This document shows positions 50,786-59,507 of a stretch of DNA of 64,000 nucleotides, piece after piece. The DNA comes from Citrobacter sp. FP75 (GTDB lineage Bacteria > Pseudomonadota > Gammaproteobacteria > Enterobacterales > Enterobacteriaceae). Location: positions 248,001 to 312,000 of the forward strand of contig NZ_JAFDOE010000005.1 in assembly GCF_018342065.1 (NCBI RefSeq). Direction: 5' to 3'. The translations under genes were made by a program, and so were the position numbers. Within the stretch, counting starts at the first letter, position 1. Each line of letters begins with the position of its first letter. The notes below the pieces were generated by a model. It was not told the DNA's origin and made no database searches. It was given only the letters and a program-made list of their open reading frames with translations.

Positions 50786-52936
50786 ATGGATACGAAAAAG
50801 ATATTCAAGCACATACCTTGGGTGATTCTCGGAATCATCGGTGCATTCTGCCTTTCGGTAGTGGCATTACGTCGGGGTGAACACATCAGCGCCCTGTGGA
50901 TCGTGGTCGCCTCTGTCTCCGTTTATCTGGTGGCCTATCGTTACTACAGCCTGTACATCGCCCAGAAAGTGATGAAACTTGACCCCACGCGTGCCACGCC
51001 TGCGGTCATCAACAACGACGGTCTGAACTACGTCCCGACCAACCGTAACGTATTATTCGGTCACCACTTTGCCGCTATCGCAGGTGCAGGTCCGCTGGTT
51101 GGACCGGTACTGGCCGCGCAGATGGGCTACCTGCCCGGTACGCTGTGGCTGCTGGCGGGCGTGGTGCTGGCCGGTGCGGTGCAGGACTTCATGGTGCTGT
51201 TCATCTCTTCTCGCCGTAACGGCGCGTCTCTGGGTGAGATGATCAAAGAAGAGATGGGCCCGGTGCCGGGAACCATTGCGCTGTTCGGCTGCTTCTTAAT
51301 CATGATCATCATCCTGGCAGTGCTGGCGCTGATCGTGGTGAAAGCGCTGGCAGAAAGCCCGTGGGGTGTGTTCACCGTCTGCTCAACCGTACCGATCGCG
51401 CTGTTCATGGGGATCTACATGCGATTCCTGCGCCCCGGACGCGTGGGCGAAGTGTCAGTGATTGGTATTGTGCTGCTGGTTGCTTCTATCTATTTCGGCG
51501 GCGTGATTGCGCACGACCCGTACTGGGGCCCGGCGCTGACCTTTAAAGACACCACCATCACCTTTACGCTTATCGGCTACGCATTTATCTCTGCGCTGCT
51601 GCCGGTATGGCTGATCCTCGCCCCGCGCGACTATCTGGCTACCTTCCTGAAAATCGGCGTTATCGTCGGTCTGGCGGTGGGGATTGTTATCCTCAACCCG
51701 GAACTGAAAATGCCGGCGATGACCCAGTACATTGACGGTACCGGTCCGCTGTGGAAAGGTGCGTTGTTCCCGTTCCTGTTCATCACCATCGCCTGTGGTG
51801 CGGTGTCTGGCTTCCACGCGCTGATCGCCTCCGGTACTACACCGAAGCTGCTGGCCTGTGAAACCGACGCGCGTTTCATTGGTTATGGCGCGATGCTGAT
51901 GGAATCCTTCGTGGCGATTATGGCGCTGGTTGCAGCTTCCATCATCGAACCAGGTCTGTACTTCGCAATGAACACCCCGCCTGCGGGCCTTGGCATCACC
52001 ATGCCGAACCTGCATGAAATGGGTGGCGAGAACGGGCCGCTGATTATGGCGCAGCTGAAAGACGTTACCGCACACGCAGCAGCAACCGTCAGCTCATGGG
52101 GCTTTGTGATTTCGCCTGAGCAGATCCTGCAAACCGCGAAAGACATCGGCGAGCCGTCCGTTCTGAACCGCGCAGGTGGCGCACCAACGCTGGCCGTTGG
52201 TATTGCTCACGTGTTCCATAAAGTGCTGCCGATGGCTGACATGGGCTTCTGGTATCACTTCGGTATTCTGTTTGAAGCACTGTTTATCCTGACCGCACTG
52301 GATGCAGGTACCCGTTCTGGCCGCTTCATGCTGCAAGATTTACTGGGTAACTTCGTCCCGTTCCTGAAGAAAACCGACTCCCTGGTTGCTGGCGTCGTGG
52401 GTACTGCGGGCTGCGTAGGCCTGTGGGGTTACCTGCTGTATCAGGGCGTGGTTGACCCGCTGGGCGGCGTGAAGAGCCTGTGGCCGCTGTTCGGTATCTC
52501 TAACCAGATGCTGGCCGCCGTGGCGCTGGTTCTGGGTACCGTGGTGCTGGTCAAAATGCAGCGCACCAAATACATCTGGGTCACCGTGGTTCCGGCAGTA
52601 TGGCTGCTGATCTGCACCACCTGGGCGCTGGGTCTGAAACTGTTCAGCACCAACCCTCAGATGGAAGGCTTCTTCTTTATGGCAAGTCAGTACAAAGAGA
52701 AGATTGCTAACGGCGGCGAATTGACCGCGCAGCAGATTGCCAATATGAACCATATCGTTATCAACAACTACACCAACGCCGGCTTAAGTATTCTGTTCCT
52801 GGTGGTGGTATACAGTATCATTTTCTACGGGTTCCGTACCTGGCAGAAAGCCCGCGCCATCAACGGTCGCTCTGATAAAGAGACACCGTATGTACCGGTG
52901 CCGGAAGGCGGCGTGAAGACCTCTTCACACCATTAA
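50786..52936 (+). CDS. btsT: Pyruvate/H+ symporter BtsT (YjiY)
   Basis: The ATG at 50786 (MDTKKIFKHIPWVILG) gives 716 residues, the E. coli length; an earlier frame from 50690 lacks homology. It is a CstA-family transporter with about 16-18 membrane helices and the CstA_N motif FGHHFAAIAGAGPLVGPVLA. It imports pyruvate and is induced through the BtsS/BtsR sensor system. It is first of btsT-yjiX-yjiA. Confidence 0.96.
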   Translation: MDTKKIFKHIPWVILGIIGAFCLSVVALRRGEHISALWIVVASVSVYLVAYRYYSLYIAQKVMKLDPTRATPAVINNDGLNYVPTNRNVLFGHHFAAIAGAGPLVGPVLAAQMGYLPGTLWLLAGVVLAGAVQDFMVLFISSRRNGASLGEMIKEEMGPVPGTIALFGCFLIMIIILAVLALIVVKALAESPWGVFTVCSTVPIALFMGIYMRFLRPGRVGEVSVIGIVLLVASIYFGGVIAHDPYWGPALTFKDTTITFTLIGYAFISALLPVWLILAPRDYLATFLKIGVIVGLAVGIVILNPELKMPAMTQYIDGTGPLWKGALFPFLFITIACGAVSGFHALIASGTTPKLLACETDARFIGYGAMLMESFVAIMALVAASIIEPGLYFAMNTPPAGLGITMPNLHEMGGENGPLIMAQLKDVTAHAAATVSSWGFVISPEQILQTAKDIGEPSVLNRAGGAPTLAVGIAHVFHKVLPMADMGFWYHFGILFEALFILTALDAGTRSGRFMLQDLLGNFVPFLKKTDSLVAGVVGTAGCVGLWGYLLYQGVVDPLGGVKSLWPLFGISNQMLAAVALVLGTVVLVKMQRTKYIWVTVVPAVWLLICTTWALGLKLFSTNPQMEGFFFMASQYKEKIANGGELTAQQIANMNHIVINNYTNAGLSILFLVVVYSIIFYGFRTWQKARAINGRSDKETPYVPVPEGGVKTSSHH

Positions 52937-52939
52937 AAC

Positions 52940-53122
52940 TGATGCCGGGTGGCGCTTCGCTTACCCGGCCTATATCACTTAGTGCCGCAGGCGTAATTGG
53001 CGCAGTCAGTTTGACCGCGGACAGCGCGCAGCAACCGGGGCGTACACGCAGTACGTGAGGATGATTCGCTTCGCTCCCCTTCGGGCCGCCCTGAAGGGCG
53101 TTCAAAACGCCGTCGCGTTTTG
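52940..53122. repeat. REP unit plus composite inverted repeats between btsT and yjiX
   Basis: A REP hairpin (GATGCCGGGTGGCGCTTCGC...TTACCCGGCC) is followed by three further inverted repeats: CGTAC/GTACG (53041-53055), CCCTTC/GAAGGG (53077-53098) and CAAAACGC/GCGTTTTG (53103-53122). The surrounding GCAGCAACCGGGGCGTACACGC and GCACTGCCCGCGGCCAAAATGG look like a dispersed enterobacterial repeat. No gene is seen here. Confidence 0.6.
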
Positions 53123-53199
53123 TGCGAGCACTGCCCGCGGCCAAAATGGCAAGTGAAATAGCCTGCATCTACCAGCTCAACATATATCCGGGGCGTTTC

Positions 53200-53394
53200 A
53201 TGTTTGGTACTTTAGGTCAGGCAAAGAAGTATCTCGGTCAGGCGGCGAAGATGCTGATTGGTATTCCGGACTACGACAACTACGTCGAGCACATGAAGAC
53301 CAACCATCCCGATAAGCCGTACATGACCTACGAAGAATTCTTCCGCGAGCGCCAGGAAGCCCGCTACGGTAGCGGCGGAAGCAGTTGCTGTTAG
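53200..53394 (+). CDS. yjiX: YbdD/YjiX family small protein (64 aa)
   Basis: The ATG at 53200 ([17 protein letters not shown]) gives 64 residues of the YbdD/YjiX (DUF466) family with [18 protein letters not shown] and a C-terminal CC pair. Members sit beside CstA-type transporters (cstA-ybdD, btsT-yjiX), suggesting a role in transporter function. It lies 12 bp before yjiA. Confidence 0.93.
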   Translation: MFGTLGQAKKYLGQAAKMLIGIPDYDNYVEHMKTNHPDKPYMTYEEFFRERQEARYGSGGSSCC

Positions 53395-53406
53395 AAGGAG
53401 AAATGA

Positions 53407-54363
53407 ATGACCCCGATTGCAGTTACCCTACTTACCGGTTTTCTCGGCGCGGGTAAAACCACCCTGCTGCGCCATATTCTCAACGAGCAGCACGGTTACA
53501 AAATTGCCGTTATCGAAAACGAATTCGGCGAAGTCTCGGTGGACGACCAGCTGATTGGCGATCGCGCCACGCAGATCAAAACCCTGACCAACGGCTGCAT
53601 CTGCTGCACCCGTTCGAGCGAGCTGGAAGACGCGCTGCTCGATCTGCTCGACAACCTCGATAAAGGCACCATCAATTTTGACCGCCTGGTGATTGAGTGT
53701 ACCGGCATGGCCGATCCCGGCCCGATTATTCAGACCTTTTTCTCCCATGAAGTGATTTGCGAACGCTACCTGCTGGATGGCGTGATTGCGCTGGTTGATG
53801 CAGTCCATGCCGACGAGCAGATGAACCAGTTCACTATTGCCCAGTCGCAGGTTGGCTATGCCGATCGCATCCTGTTGACCAAAACCGATGTCGCAGGAGA
53901 AAGCGAAAAGCTGCGTGAGCGCTTAGCGCGCATCAATGCCCGTGCCCCTGTGTATACCGTTACGCACGGCGATATCGATCTCTCGCTGCTGTTCGATACC
54001 AACGGTTTTATGCTGGAAGAGAACGTGGTCAGCTCCAAACCGCGCTTCCACTTTATCGCCGACAAGCAAAACGATATCTCCTCGATCGTCGTCGAGCTGG
54101 ATTACCCGGTAAACATCAGCGACGTTTCCCGGGTGATGGAGAACCTGCTGCTGGAGTCCGCCGAGAAGCTGTTGCGCTACAAAGGCATGCTGTGGATTGA
54201 AGGCGAGCCAAACCGCCTGCTGTTCCAGGGCGTGCAACGCCTGTACAGCGCCGACTGGGACCGCCCGTGGGGCGACGAACAACCGCACAGCACGCTTGTG
54301 TTTATCGGCATTAATCTGCCGGAAGACGAGATCAGAGCGGCATTTGCGGGGTTGAAGAAGTAG
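53407..54363 (+). CDS. yjiA: COG0523 metal-linked GTPase YjiA
   Basis: A 318-residue G3E GTPase with P-loop GFLGAGKTTLL (11-21), the metal-binding CICC motif (C64, C66, C67), ENEFGEVSVD, Walker B ECTGMADP and TKTD specificity motif, then a CobW C-terminal domain. It is a likely zinc or other metal chaperone. It is third of btsT-yjiX-yjiA. Confidence 0.95.
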   Translation: MTPIAVTLLTGFLGAGKTTLLRHILNEQHGYKIAVIENEFGEVSVDDQLIGDRATQIKTLTNGCICCTRSSELEDALLDLLDNLDKGTINFDRLVIECTGMADPGPIIQTFFSHEVICERYLLDGVIALVDAVHADEQMNQFTIAQSQVGYADRILLTKTDVAGESEKLRERLARINARAPVYTVTHGDIDLSLLFDTNGFMLEENVVSSKPRFHFIADKQNDISSIVVELDYPVNISDVSRVMENLLLESAEKLLRYKGMLWIEGEPNRLLFQGVQRLYSADWDRPWGDEQPHSTLVFIGINLPEDEIRAAFAGLKK

Positions 54364-54371
54364 ATTTTTTG

Positions 54372-54405
54372 TAGGCCGGATAAGGCGCAGCCGCCATCCG
54401 GCACA
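54372..54405. repeat. REP element after yjiA
   Basis: GTAGGCCGGATAAGGCG and CGCCATCCGGCAC form a REP hairpin in the yjiA-mrr gap. Confidence 0.8.
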
Positions 54406-54495
54406 GGCAGTTTTAATTCCGATAAGTGATTCATCCCATGGAATTTTTCATCTGGTATGGCAAGCTATTGCCATTGCACTCGTTAAGGGACCAAC

Positions 54496-54598
54496 GTGAA
54501 AAATTACAAAGTGATTACCCCGCTTTTTCCGACCTACGCCCAGGTAAAAGCGATGATGAAAGCCGTTTCAGGCTATTCCCTGAATAGCCGTGCGCGAT
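54496..54598 (+). pseudogene. Displaced 5' segment of the Mrr-like gene
   Basis: GTG at 54496 with AAGGGA 5 bp upstream opens a frame reading MKNYKVITPLFPTYAQVKAM and on to NSRAR. It then has to shift frame to continue as MITAIHEQTGTPQ. If T54598 is dropped the two frames join as ...NSRAR-MITAIH..., giving one protein of about 388 residues. The proper ribosome-binding site and the protein-like sequence show that this is the true start region. Either the gene is a frameshift mutant or the base is a sequencing error. Confidence 0.75.
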
Positions 54599-55663
54599 AT
54601 GATTACTGCCATTCACGAGCAAACAGGAACACCGCAACAACCCGTTGACTGGTCCGAACCGGATCTATGGATCAGCGAGCGCTTGTCAGGTGAAGATGCC
54701 GAAATCGCCCGCCGTATCTGGGATACCGATAACCATATTCTGAACCCACGCCACAGCTACGGCTGCTATTTATTCCTTAACTATCCTCAGTTTGACCTGA
54801 TGAAAAGCACGCCAGATGATGCCTGGCAACCCACTCCTCGTGGGCAACAATTTCTGCATGATGACGAAAAGACATTGCGCTCATTAGACGATCAGGAAGG
54901 CATCCTGCAGCTTCTGGAGCTACTGGCAGGCCGGGAAATGTCGCGTCGCGCGGATTTACTTCCCGAATGGCAGGCCTTTTTGCACCAGCACTCCAAATTC
55001 GCCTCTGCCAGTTCAGTAAAAAGCACACTCTACTCTCGCCTGTATAACCTGATCGACCGTGAGATGGTGAACCGCGAAGGCATGAGCTATCGCATCACCG
55101 ATGCCGGACGCGTCTGGCTTGGAAAAGCGCTACCGGCACGAAAAAGCGATCCGCGTAAAGAGCTTTTGGAAGCCGTGAAGCGCTACAACGAGCAGCAAAA
55201 AGAGCTGCTGCGCGAACAAATCAGCACCATGAATCCGTACAAGTTTGAGCATCTTGTTGGGCAATTGCTGGAAGCCATGGGCTACGAACAGGTTGAAGTG
55301 ACCAAAGCCTCCGGCGATAAAGGCGTGGACGTGATTGGTCAGGTACAGGTGGGCATTACCACCATCACCGAAGTGGTGCAGGTAAAACGGATGCAGAACA
55401 CCATCACGCGTCCGTATATCGACCAGCTACGCGGCGCACTGCCTTACCACAAAGCCATTCGCGGCACGCTGATCACTACTGGCAAATTTGCCGCCAAATG
55501 CGCGGAAGCAGCGCTGTTTCCGGAGGCCGCCCCTATCACGCTGATTGACGGCGATCGCCTGCTGGAAATGTTGATTGAAAACAACGTCGGCATTCGACGC
55601 AGCAACGCGGTGGAATTGCTGGATGTGGATTTACAGCTATTTGATGAGCTGGAGATTGAGTAA
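54590..55663 (+). CDS. Mrr-like type IV restriction endonuclease (main reading frame; probably 5'-frameshifted)
   Basis: This frame (GTG at 54590, or ATG at 54599) encodes 357 residues. An N-terminal winged-helix-type half (about 1-190) is followed by an Mrr catalytic domain (about 215-335). The domain has GDKGVD (D247) and VVQVKR (Q264, K266), the D-QxK variant of PD-(D/E)xK nucleases. Mrr enzymes cut modified DNA. It is not orthologous end to end to K-12 Mrr (304 residues) but occupies the mrr position between yjiA and hsdR. No ribosome-binding site precedes 54590; the real start is at 54496 in another frame. Confidence 0.8.
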   Translation: MRDMITAIHEQTGTPQQPVDWSEPDLWISERLSGEDAEIARRIWDTDNHILNPRHSYGCYLFLNYPQFDLMKSTPDDAWQPTPRGQQFLHDDEKTLRSLDDQEGILQLLELLAGREMSRRADLLPEWQAFLHQHSKFASASSVKSTLYSRLYNLIDREMVNREGMSYRITDAGRVWLGKALPARKSDPRKELLEAVKRYNEQQKELLREQISTMNPYKFEHLVGQLLEAMGYEQVEVTKASGDKGVDVIGQVQVGITTITEVVQVKRMQNTITRPYIDQLRGALPYHKAIRGTLITTGKFAAKCAEAALFPEAAPITLIDGDRLLEMLIENNVGIRRSNAVELLDVDLQLFDELEIE

Positions 55664-55919
55664 TAAGCATGAAAGGTCGCGGCCAGTAAGGTCGCGTCCT
55701 CTTCTTCTCCGCACTCATACAGCAGCATAATCTACAAATTACTCATCAATCCCATTCTTTAGCCTTTTTAAAGTGTTACGCACAACATCCTGCCCTTATA
55801 ACGCTTGATAAAAAAACGTGCAGCGTTATGATTTTGGAAGACGTCTCGCAAAACGAACCTTTTCACCCTTTGCATTTTCAGCAATACGCTGCGGGTGATC
55901 GCTGCAAGGAGCTCAATCT
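55664..55919. other. Gap between mrr-like gene and hsdR
   Basis: 256 bp without a supported gene. The end shows AAGGAG 10 bp before the TTG start of hsdR; the middle is moderately AT-rich and presumably holds the hsdR promoter. No repeat or clear operator was seen. Confidence 0.5.
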
Positions 55920-58900
55920 TTGACAACCGCCAGCCCAACTCAGCCAACAAACTTTGATTTCCTGGCAGAATACGATCCGCTATTGGTTCAAATCACCGCC
56001 ACCGCAGAACGGCTATTCTCCAGCGATCCCAATACCACACTAATGAAGCTACGCCAGTTTGGTGAAGCGCTGGCGCAAAATATTGCTGCCCGGTTGAATA
56101 TTAGCCGGGAAGATAATCCAAACCAGCAAGAGTTGCTCTACAGGTTGGACAGGGAATTACAGTTTGATCCTGCCATCCGTCAGTTATTTCATACGCTGAG
56201 AATTGAAGGTAATAAAGCGACACATCAGTTCCAGACCCGTCACCGTGAAGCGATGGATGCGCTGAAAGTCGCCCGTGCCCTGGCAATCTGGTTCCATCAG
56301 ACATTTGATGATGCAGGTAGTCAGTTTAATCCCGGCCCTTTTGTTCCGCCGCATGACCCGAGTGAACAGCTCAATAAATCTCAATCTGCCATCGAACAAC
56401 TCAAACAAACCTTATTGGCAGCGAACCAAAAGCTGGAATCCAGCGAGCAGCTTCAGACGTTACTTAAACAGCAAAAAGAAGAATATGAACAACTGGCTCA
56501 TGCGATGGATATTGAGGCCAGAGAACAGCAGCAATTGCTGGAAATAAGCCAGCAGGATCTGCAAACGCTCCAGCAAAATTATGAAGCGAAGCTCACCGCC
56601 TTGCAGGCGCAGCTTGCTCAACAAACACAGCAAGCCATTATGGCCCAGCGTAAAGAGTTTGGCCGCAAGTCCAGCTATGCCCGCAAGCACATCATTACCG
56701 AAGAGCTGACGCGGATCCTGATTGACCAGCAGCTCAATGAATGGGGTTGGCTGGCGGATACTCAGGAAATCACCTGGAAAAAAGGCTCCCGCCCTGAAAA
56801 AGGGGTCAACAAAGCCATTGCGGAATGGCCGACCTTTGCCGATGACGAACATGGCAGAGCAGATTACGTTCTTTTCTGCGGGCTCACCCCCGTCGCAACC
56901 GTTGAAGCAAAAAGAAAAAACGAAAATGTTGCTGGGAAAATCCCTCAGGCCGAGCGCTACAGCAAAGGTTTTCAGTTTGACGCATCCATGATCCCCGCCT
57001 GGTCTGAAGAAGGACGCGTCAAAGGCTGGGAAGATGGCGTGAATAGCGTTTATCAAATTCCTTTCGTGTTCTCCTGCAACGGTCGGCCTTATATCAAACA
57101 GTCCGCCGAACATTCCGGCACGTGGTTCCGCGATGTTCGCTCGCCTGACAATACCCGCTACCCGCTGGAAAGCTTTATTACGCCAGAAGGTCTGATGGAC
57201 CGCCTGCATCGTAGCCGGGCGGAAGCAGAAGCCAAATTACATCAGGAGCCGTTTAGCTATCTTGGCTTGCGTGATTACCAGGTCAACGCGGTTAAGGCCG
57301 TCGAGTCCGCTTTGGAACAAGGCTCGCGTGAAGCGTTGCTGGCCATGGCGACCGGGACGGGCAAAACACGTACCATTATTGGCTTAATTTACCGCTTCCT
57401 GAAGGCCGAACGCTTTAAACGGATCCTCTTTCTCGTCGACCGCTCTGCGCTCGGTGAACAGGCGCAGGATGCTTTTAAAGAGGCTTCACTGGAACAGAAC
57501 CAGACGCTTTCACAAATCTATAATGTCGCCGAACTGGGCGATATGGCGGCAGAAGCAGAAACCCGCGTACAGGTTGCCACAGTTCAATCCATGGTCAGCC
57601 GCATCTATCGTTCTGGCACGCCGCCTTCGGTAGATACTTACGACTGTATCATCATCGACGAAGCGCACCGTGGTTACACGCTGGATCAGGAGATGACCGA
57701 GGGCGAACTCTCTATCCGCGATAACGCCCAATATCTCTCCAGCTATCGTCGGGTGCTCGACTATTTTGACGCCGTAAAAATCGGTCTGACTGCCACCCCG
57801 GCCAAACACACCAGTGAGATTTTTGGTCACCCTGTATATGTTTACTCCTACCGGGAAGCGGTGGCGGAAGACTGGCTGATTGACCACGAACCCCCGGTTC
57901 GCTATGAAACCCAGCTCAGCAAATACGGCATTCACTTTGAGGCTGGCGACACCGTCAGTGCTGTGGATGCAGAAACAGGGGAAGTCGATACCAGCGAGCT
58001 GGAAGACGAGCTGAATTTCGACGTCGACGCCTTCAACCGTAAAGTCATCACCGAAGATTTCAACCGGGTAATCTGCGAAGAGCTGGCGAAAGAGATAGAC
58101 CCTTCCGGCGATGAAAAAACACTGATTTTCTGCGCCACGGACGCCCACGCCGATATGGTTAAGCGCCTTCTCGATGAGGCCATGGGTGCGGTTAACCCCG
58201 ACTTTAATCAGGCCGCGATTGAGAAGATCACCGGCAAGAGCGATCAGGTCAGCAAGCTTATCAAGCGTTTCAAAAACGAACGCTACCCCAGCATTGGGAT
58301 CACCGTGGATCTGTTAACCACCGGTATTGACGTTCCGGCAATTACCCATCTGGTTTTCCTGCGTCGGGTGAAATCACGCATTCTGTACGAGCAGATGATT
58401 GGCCGCGCCACCCGTCGCTGCGACGATATCGGTAAAACCGTCTTCTGGATCCACGATCCTGTGGATATCTATGCGACGCTTCAGGATGTGAACACCATGA
58501 AACCGCTGGTGAAAAACGCAGGCGTCAGCATCGAGCAACTGGTGGAAGAGCTGTCGAATGACGATGTACTGGAAACGGCGCTGAACAATCCGGGCGATAG
58601 ACCAACGGAAACGCAGGCGGATAGCTTGCTCAATCAGCTCAGCCAGAAAATTATGCGCGTCCTGCGTAAAGCGGAGAAAAAGGCCGAAAAACGCCCAGAA
58701 ATCCGCCAAAAACTTAATGAACTGGAAGAACTCTGGGGCATGGAGCCAAAGCAATTGCACCAGCATCTGCATAAACTTGGCCCGCAACAAGCTTCGGCGT
58801 TTCTCAAGCAGCATCGCAATCTGATTCGTCAATTAAGCGATGTTGGTACCCTGCTGGGTAGCGAATACCGCCCGGTGATTTCAGACCATGATGATGAACT

Positions 58901-59441
58901 CATCAGCAAAGAGCAGACCTACGGGCGCTACCAGAAACCCGCCGACTACCTGCAAAGCTTTAATGAGTTTATCTCCACGCAAATCAACCAGTCCGCAGCG
59001 CTGTCGGTGGTGATTAACCGTCCACGCGACCTGACGCGTGAGCAGTTAAAAGAGATCCGTCTTTTGCTGGATGAAGCGGGCTACAGCGAGGCTAGCCTGC
59101 GCTCGGCGGTACGCACCCAGAGCAGCCAGGATATCGCCGCCACCATCATTGGACATATCCGCCAGGCCGCGCTCGGTGAACCGCTTATTCCGTTCGAGGA
59201 ACGCGTTAAGCTGGCGCTGGACAAAATCTATGCCCAGCACAGCTGGAATAACGTGCAGAAACGCTGGCTCGAGCGGCTGGCAAAACAACTGGTGCATGAA
59301 GTGGTGCTGGATAAAAACTTCGTTAACCACCTGTTCTCCGCCGACGGCGGGACGAAGAAGCTCAACAGCCTGCTGGACAACCAACTGGACACCATTCTCG
59401 ATCAGATGAGCGATGCATTGTGGGCACCCAAATCCGCCTGA
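55920..59441 (+). CDS. hsdR: Type I restriction enzyme R subunit HsdR
   Basis: A TTG start with AAGGAG gives 1173 residues. An N-terminal domain (1-150) and a Gln-rich coiled coil (about 155-250) precede the nuclease motif D315...E329-A-K331. Next come SF2 helicase motifs: MATGTGKT (476-483), DEAH (580-583), LTATPA and IGRATRR. The C-terminal helical domain binds the methylase. The protein translocates DNA and cuts at a distance when the target is unmethylated. It is clearly diverged from EcoKI HsdR though the same length class. It is transcribed from its own promoter ahead of hsdM. Confidence 0.96.
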   Translation: MTTASPTQPTNFDFLAEYDPLLVQITATAERLFSSDPNTTLMKLRQFGEALAQNIAARLNISREDNPNQQELLYRLDRELQFDPAIRQLFHTLRIEGNKATHQFQTRHREAMDALKVARALAIWFHQTFDDAGSQFNPGPFVPPHDPSEQLNKSQSAIEQLKQTLLAANQKLESSEQLQTLLKQQKEEYEQLAHAMDIEAREQQQLLEISQQDLQTLQQNYEAKLTALQAQLAQQTQQAIMAQRKEFGRKSSYARKHIITEELTRILIDQQLNEWGWLADTQEITWKKGSRPEKGVNKAIAEWPTFADDEHGRADYVLFCGLTPVATVEAKRKNENVAGKIPQAERYSKGFQFDASMIPAWSEEGRVKGWEDGVNSVYQIPFVFSCNGRPYIKQSAEHSGTWFRDVRSPDNTRYPLESFITPEGLMDRLHRSRAEAEAKLHQEPFSYLGLRDYQVNAVKAVESALEQGSREALLAMATGTGKTRTIIGLIYRFLKAERFKRILFLVDRSALGEQAQDAFKEASLEQNQTLSQIYNVAELGDMAAEAETRVQVATVQSMVSRIYRSGTPPSVDTYDCIIIDEAHRGYTLDQEMTEGELSIRDNAQYLSSYRRVLDYFDAVKIGLTATPAKHTSEIFGHPVYVYSYREAVAEDWLIDHEPPVRYETQLSKYGIHFEAGDTVSAVDAETGEVDTSELEDELNFDVDAFNRKVITEDFNRVICEELAKEIDPSGDEKTLIFCATDAHADMVKRLLDEAMGAVNPDFNQAAIEKITGKSDQVSKLIKRFKNERYPSIGITVDLLTTGIDVPAITHLVFLRRVKSRILYEQMIGRATRRCDDIGKTVFWIHDPVDIYATLQDVNTMKPLVKNAGVSIEQLVEELSNDDVLETALNNPGDRPTETQADSLLNQLSQKIMRVLRKAEKKAEKRPEIRQKLNELEELWGMEPKQLHQHLHKLGPQQASAFLKQHRNLIRQLSDVGTLLGSEYRPVISDHDDELISKEQTYGRYQKPADYLQSFNEFISTQINQSAALSVVINRPRDLTREQLKEIRLLLDEAGYSEASLRSAVRTQSSQDIAATIIGHIRQAALGEPLIPFEERVKLALDKIYAQHSWNNVQKRWLERLAKQLVHEVVLDKNFVNHLFSADGGTKKLNSLLDNQLDTILDQMSDALWAPKSA

Positions 59442-59475
59442 TCGTGATACCCTTCCCCATAATTTTTTTACAGAC

Positions 59476-59493
59476 AGGCCGGGTAACCGGCCT
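59476..59493. other. Perfect hairpin between hsdR and hsdM
   Basis: AGGCCGG-GTAA-CCGGCCT forms a GC-rich stem with a stable tetraloop 15 bp before hsdM, preceded rather than followed by a T-run. It could influence hsdM expression; the T-run is on the wrong side for a terminator of hsdR. Confidence 0.5.
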
Positions 59494-59507
59494 TAACCGG
59501 AATAGTT

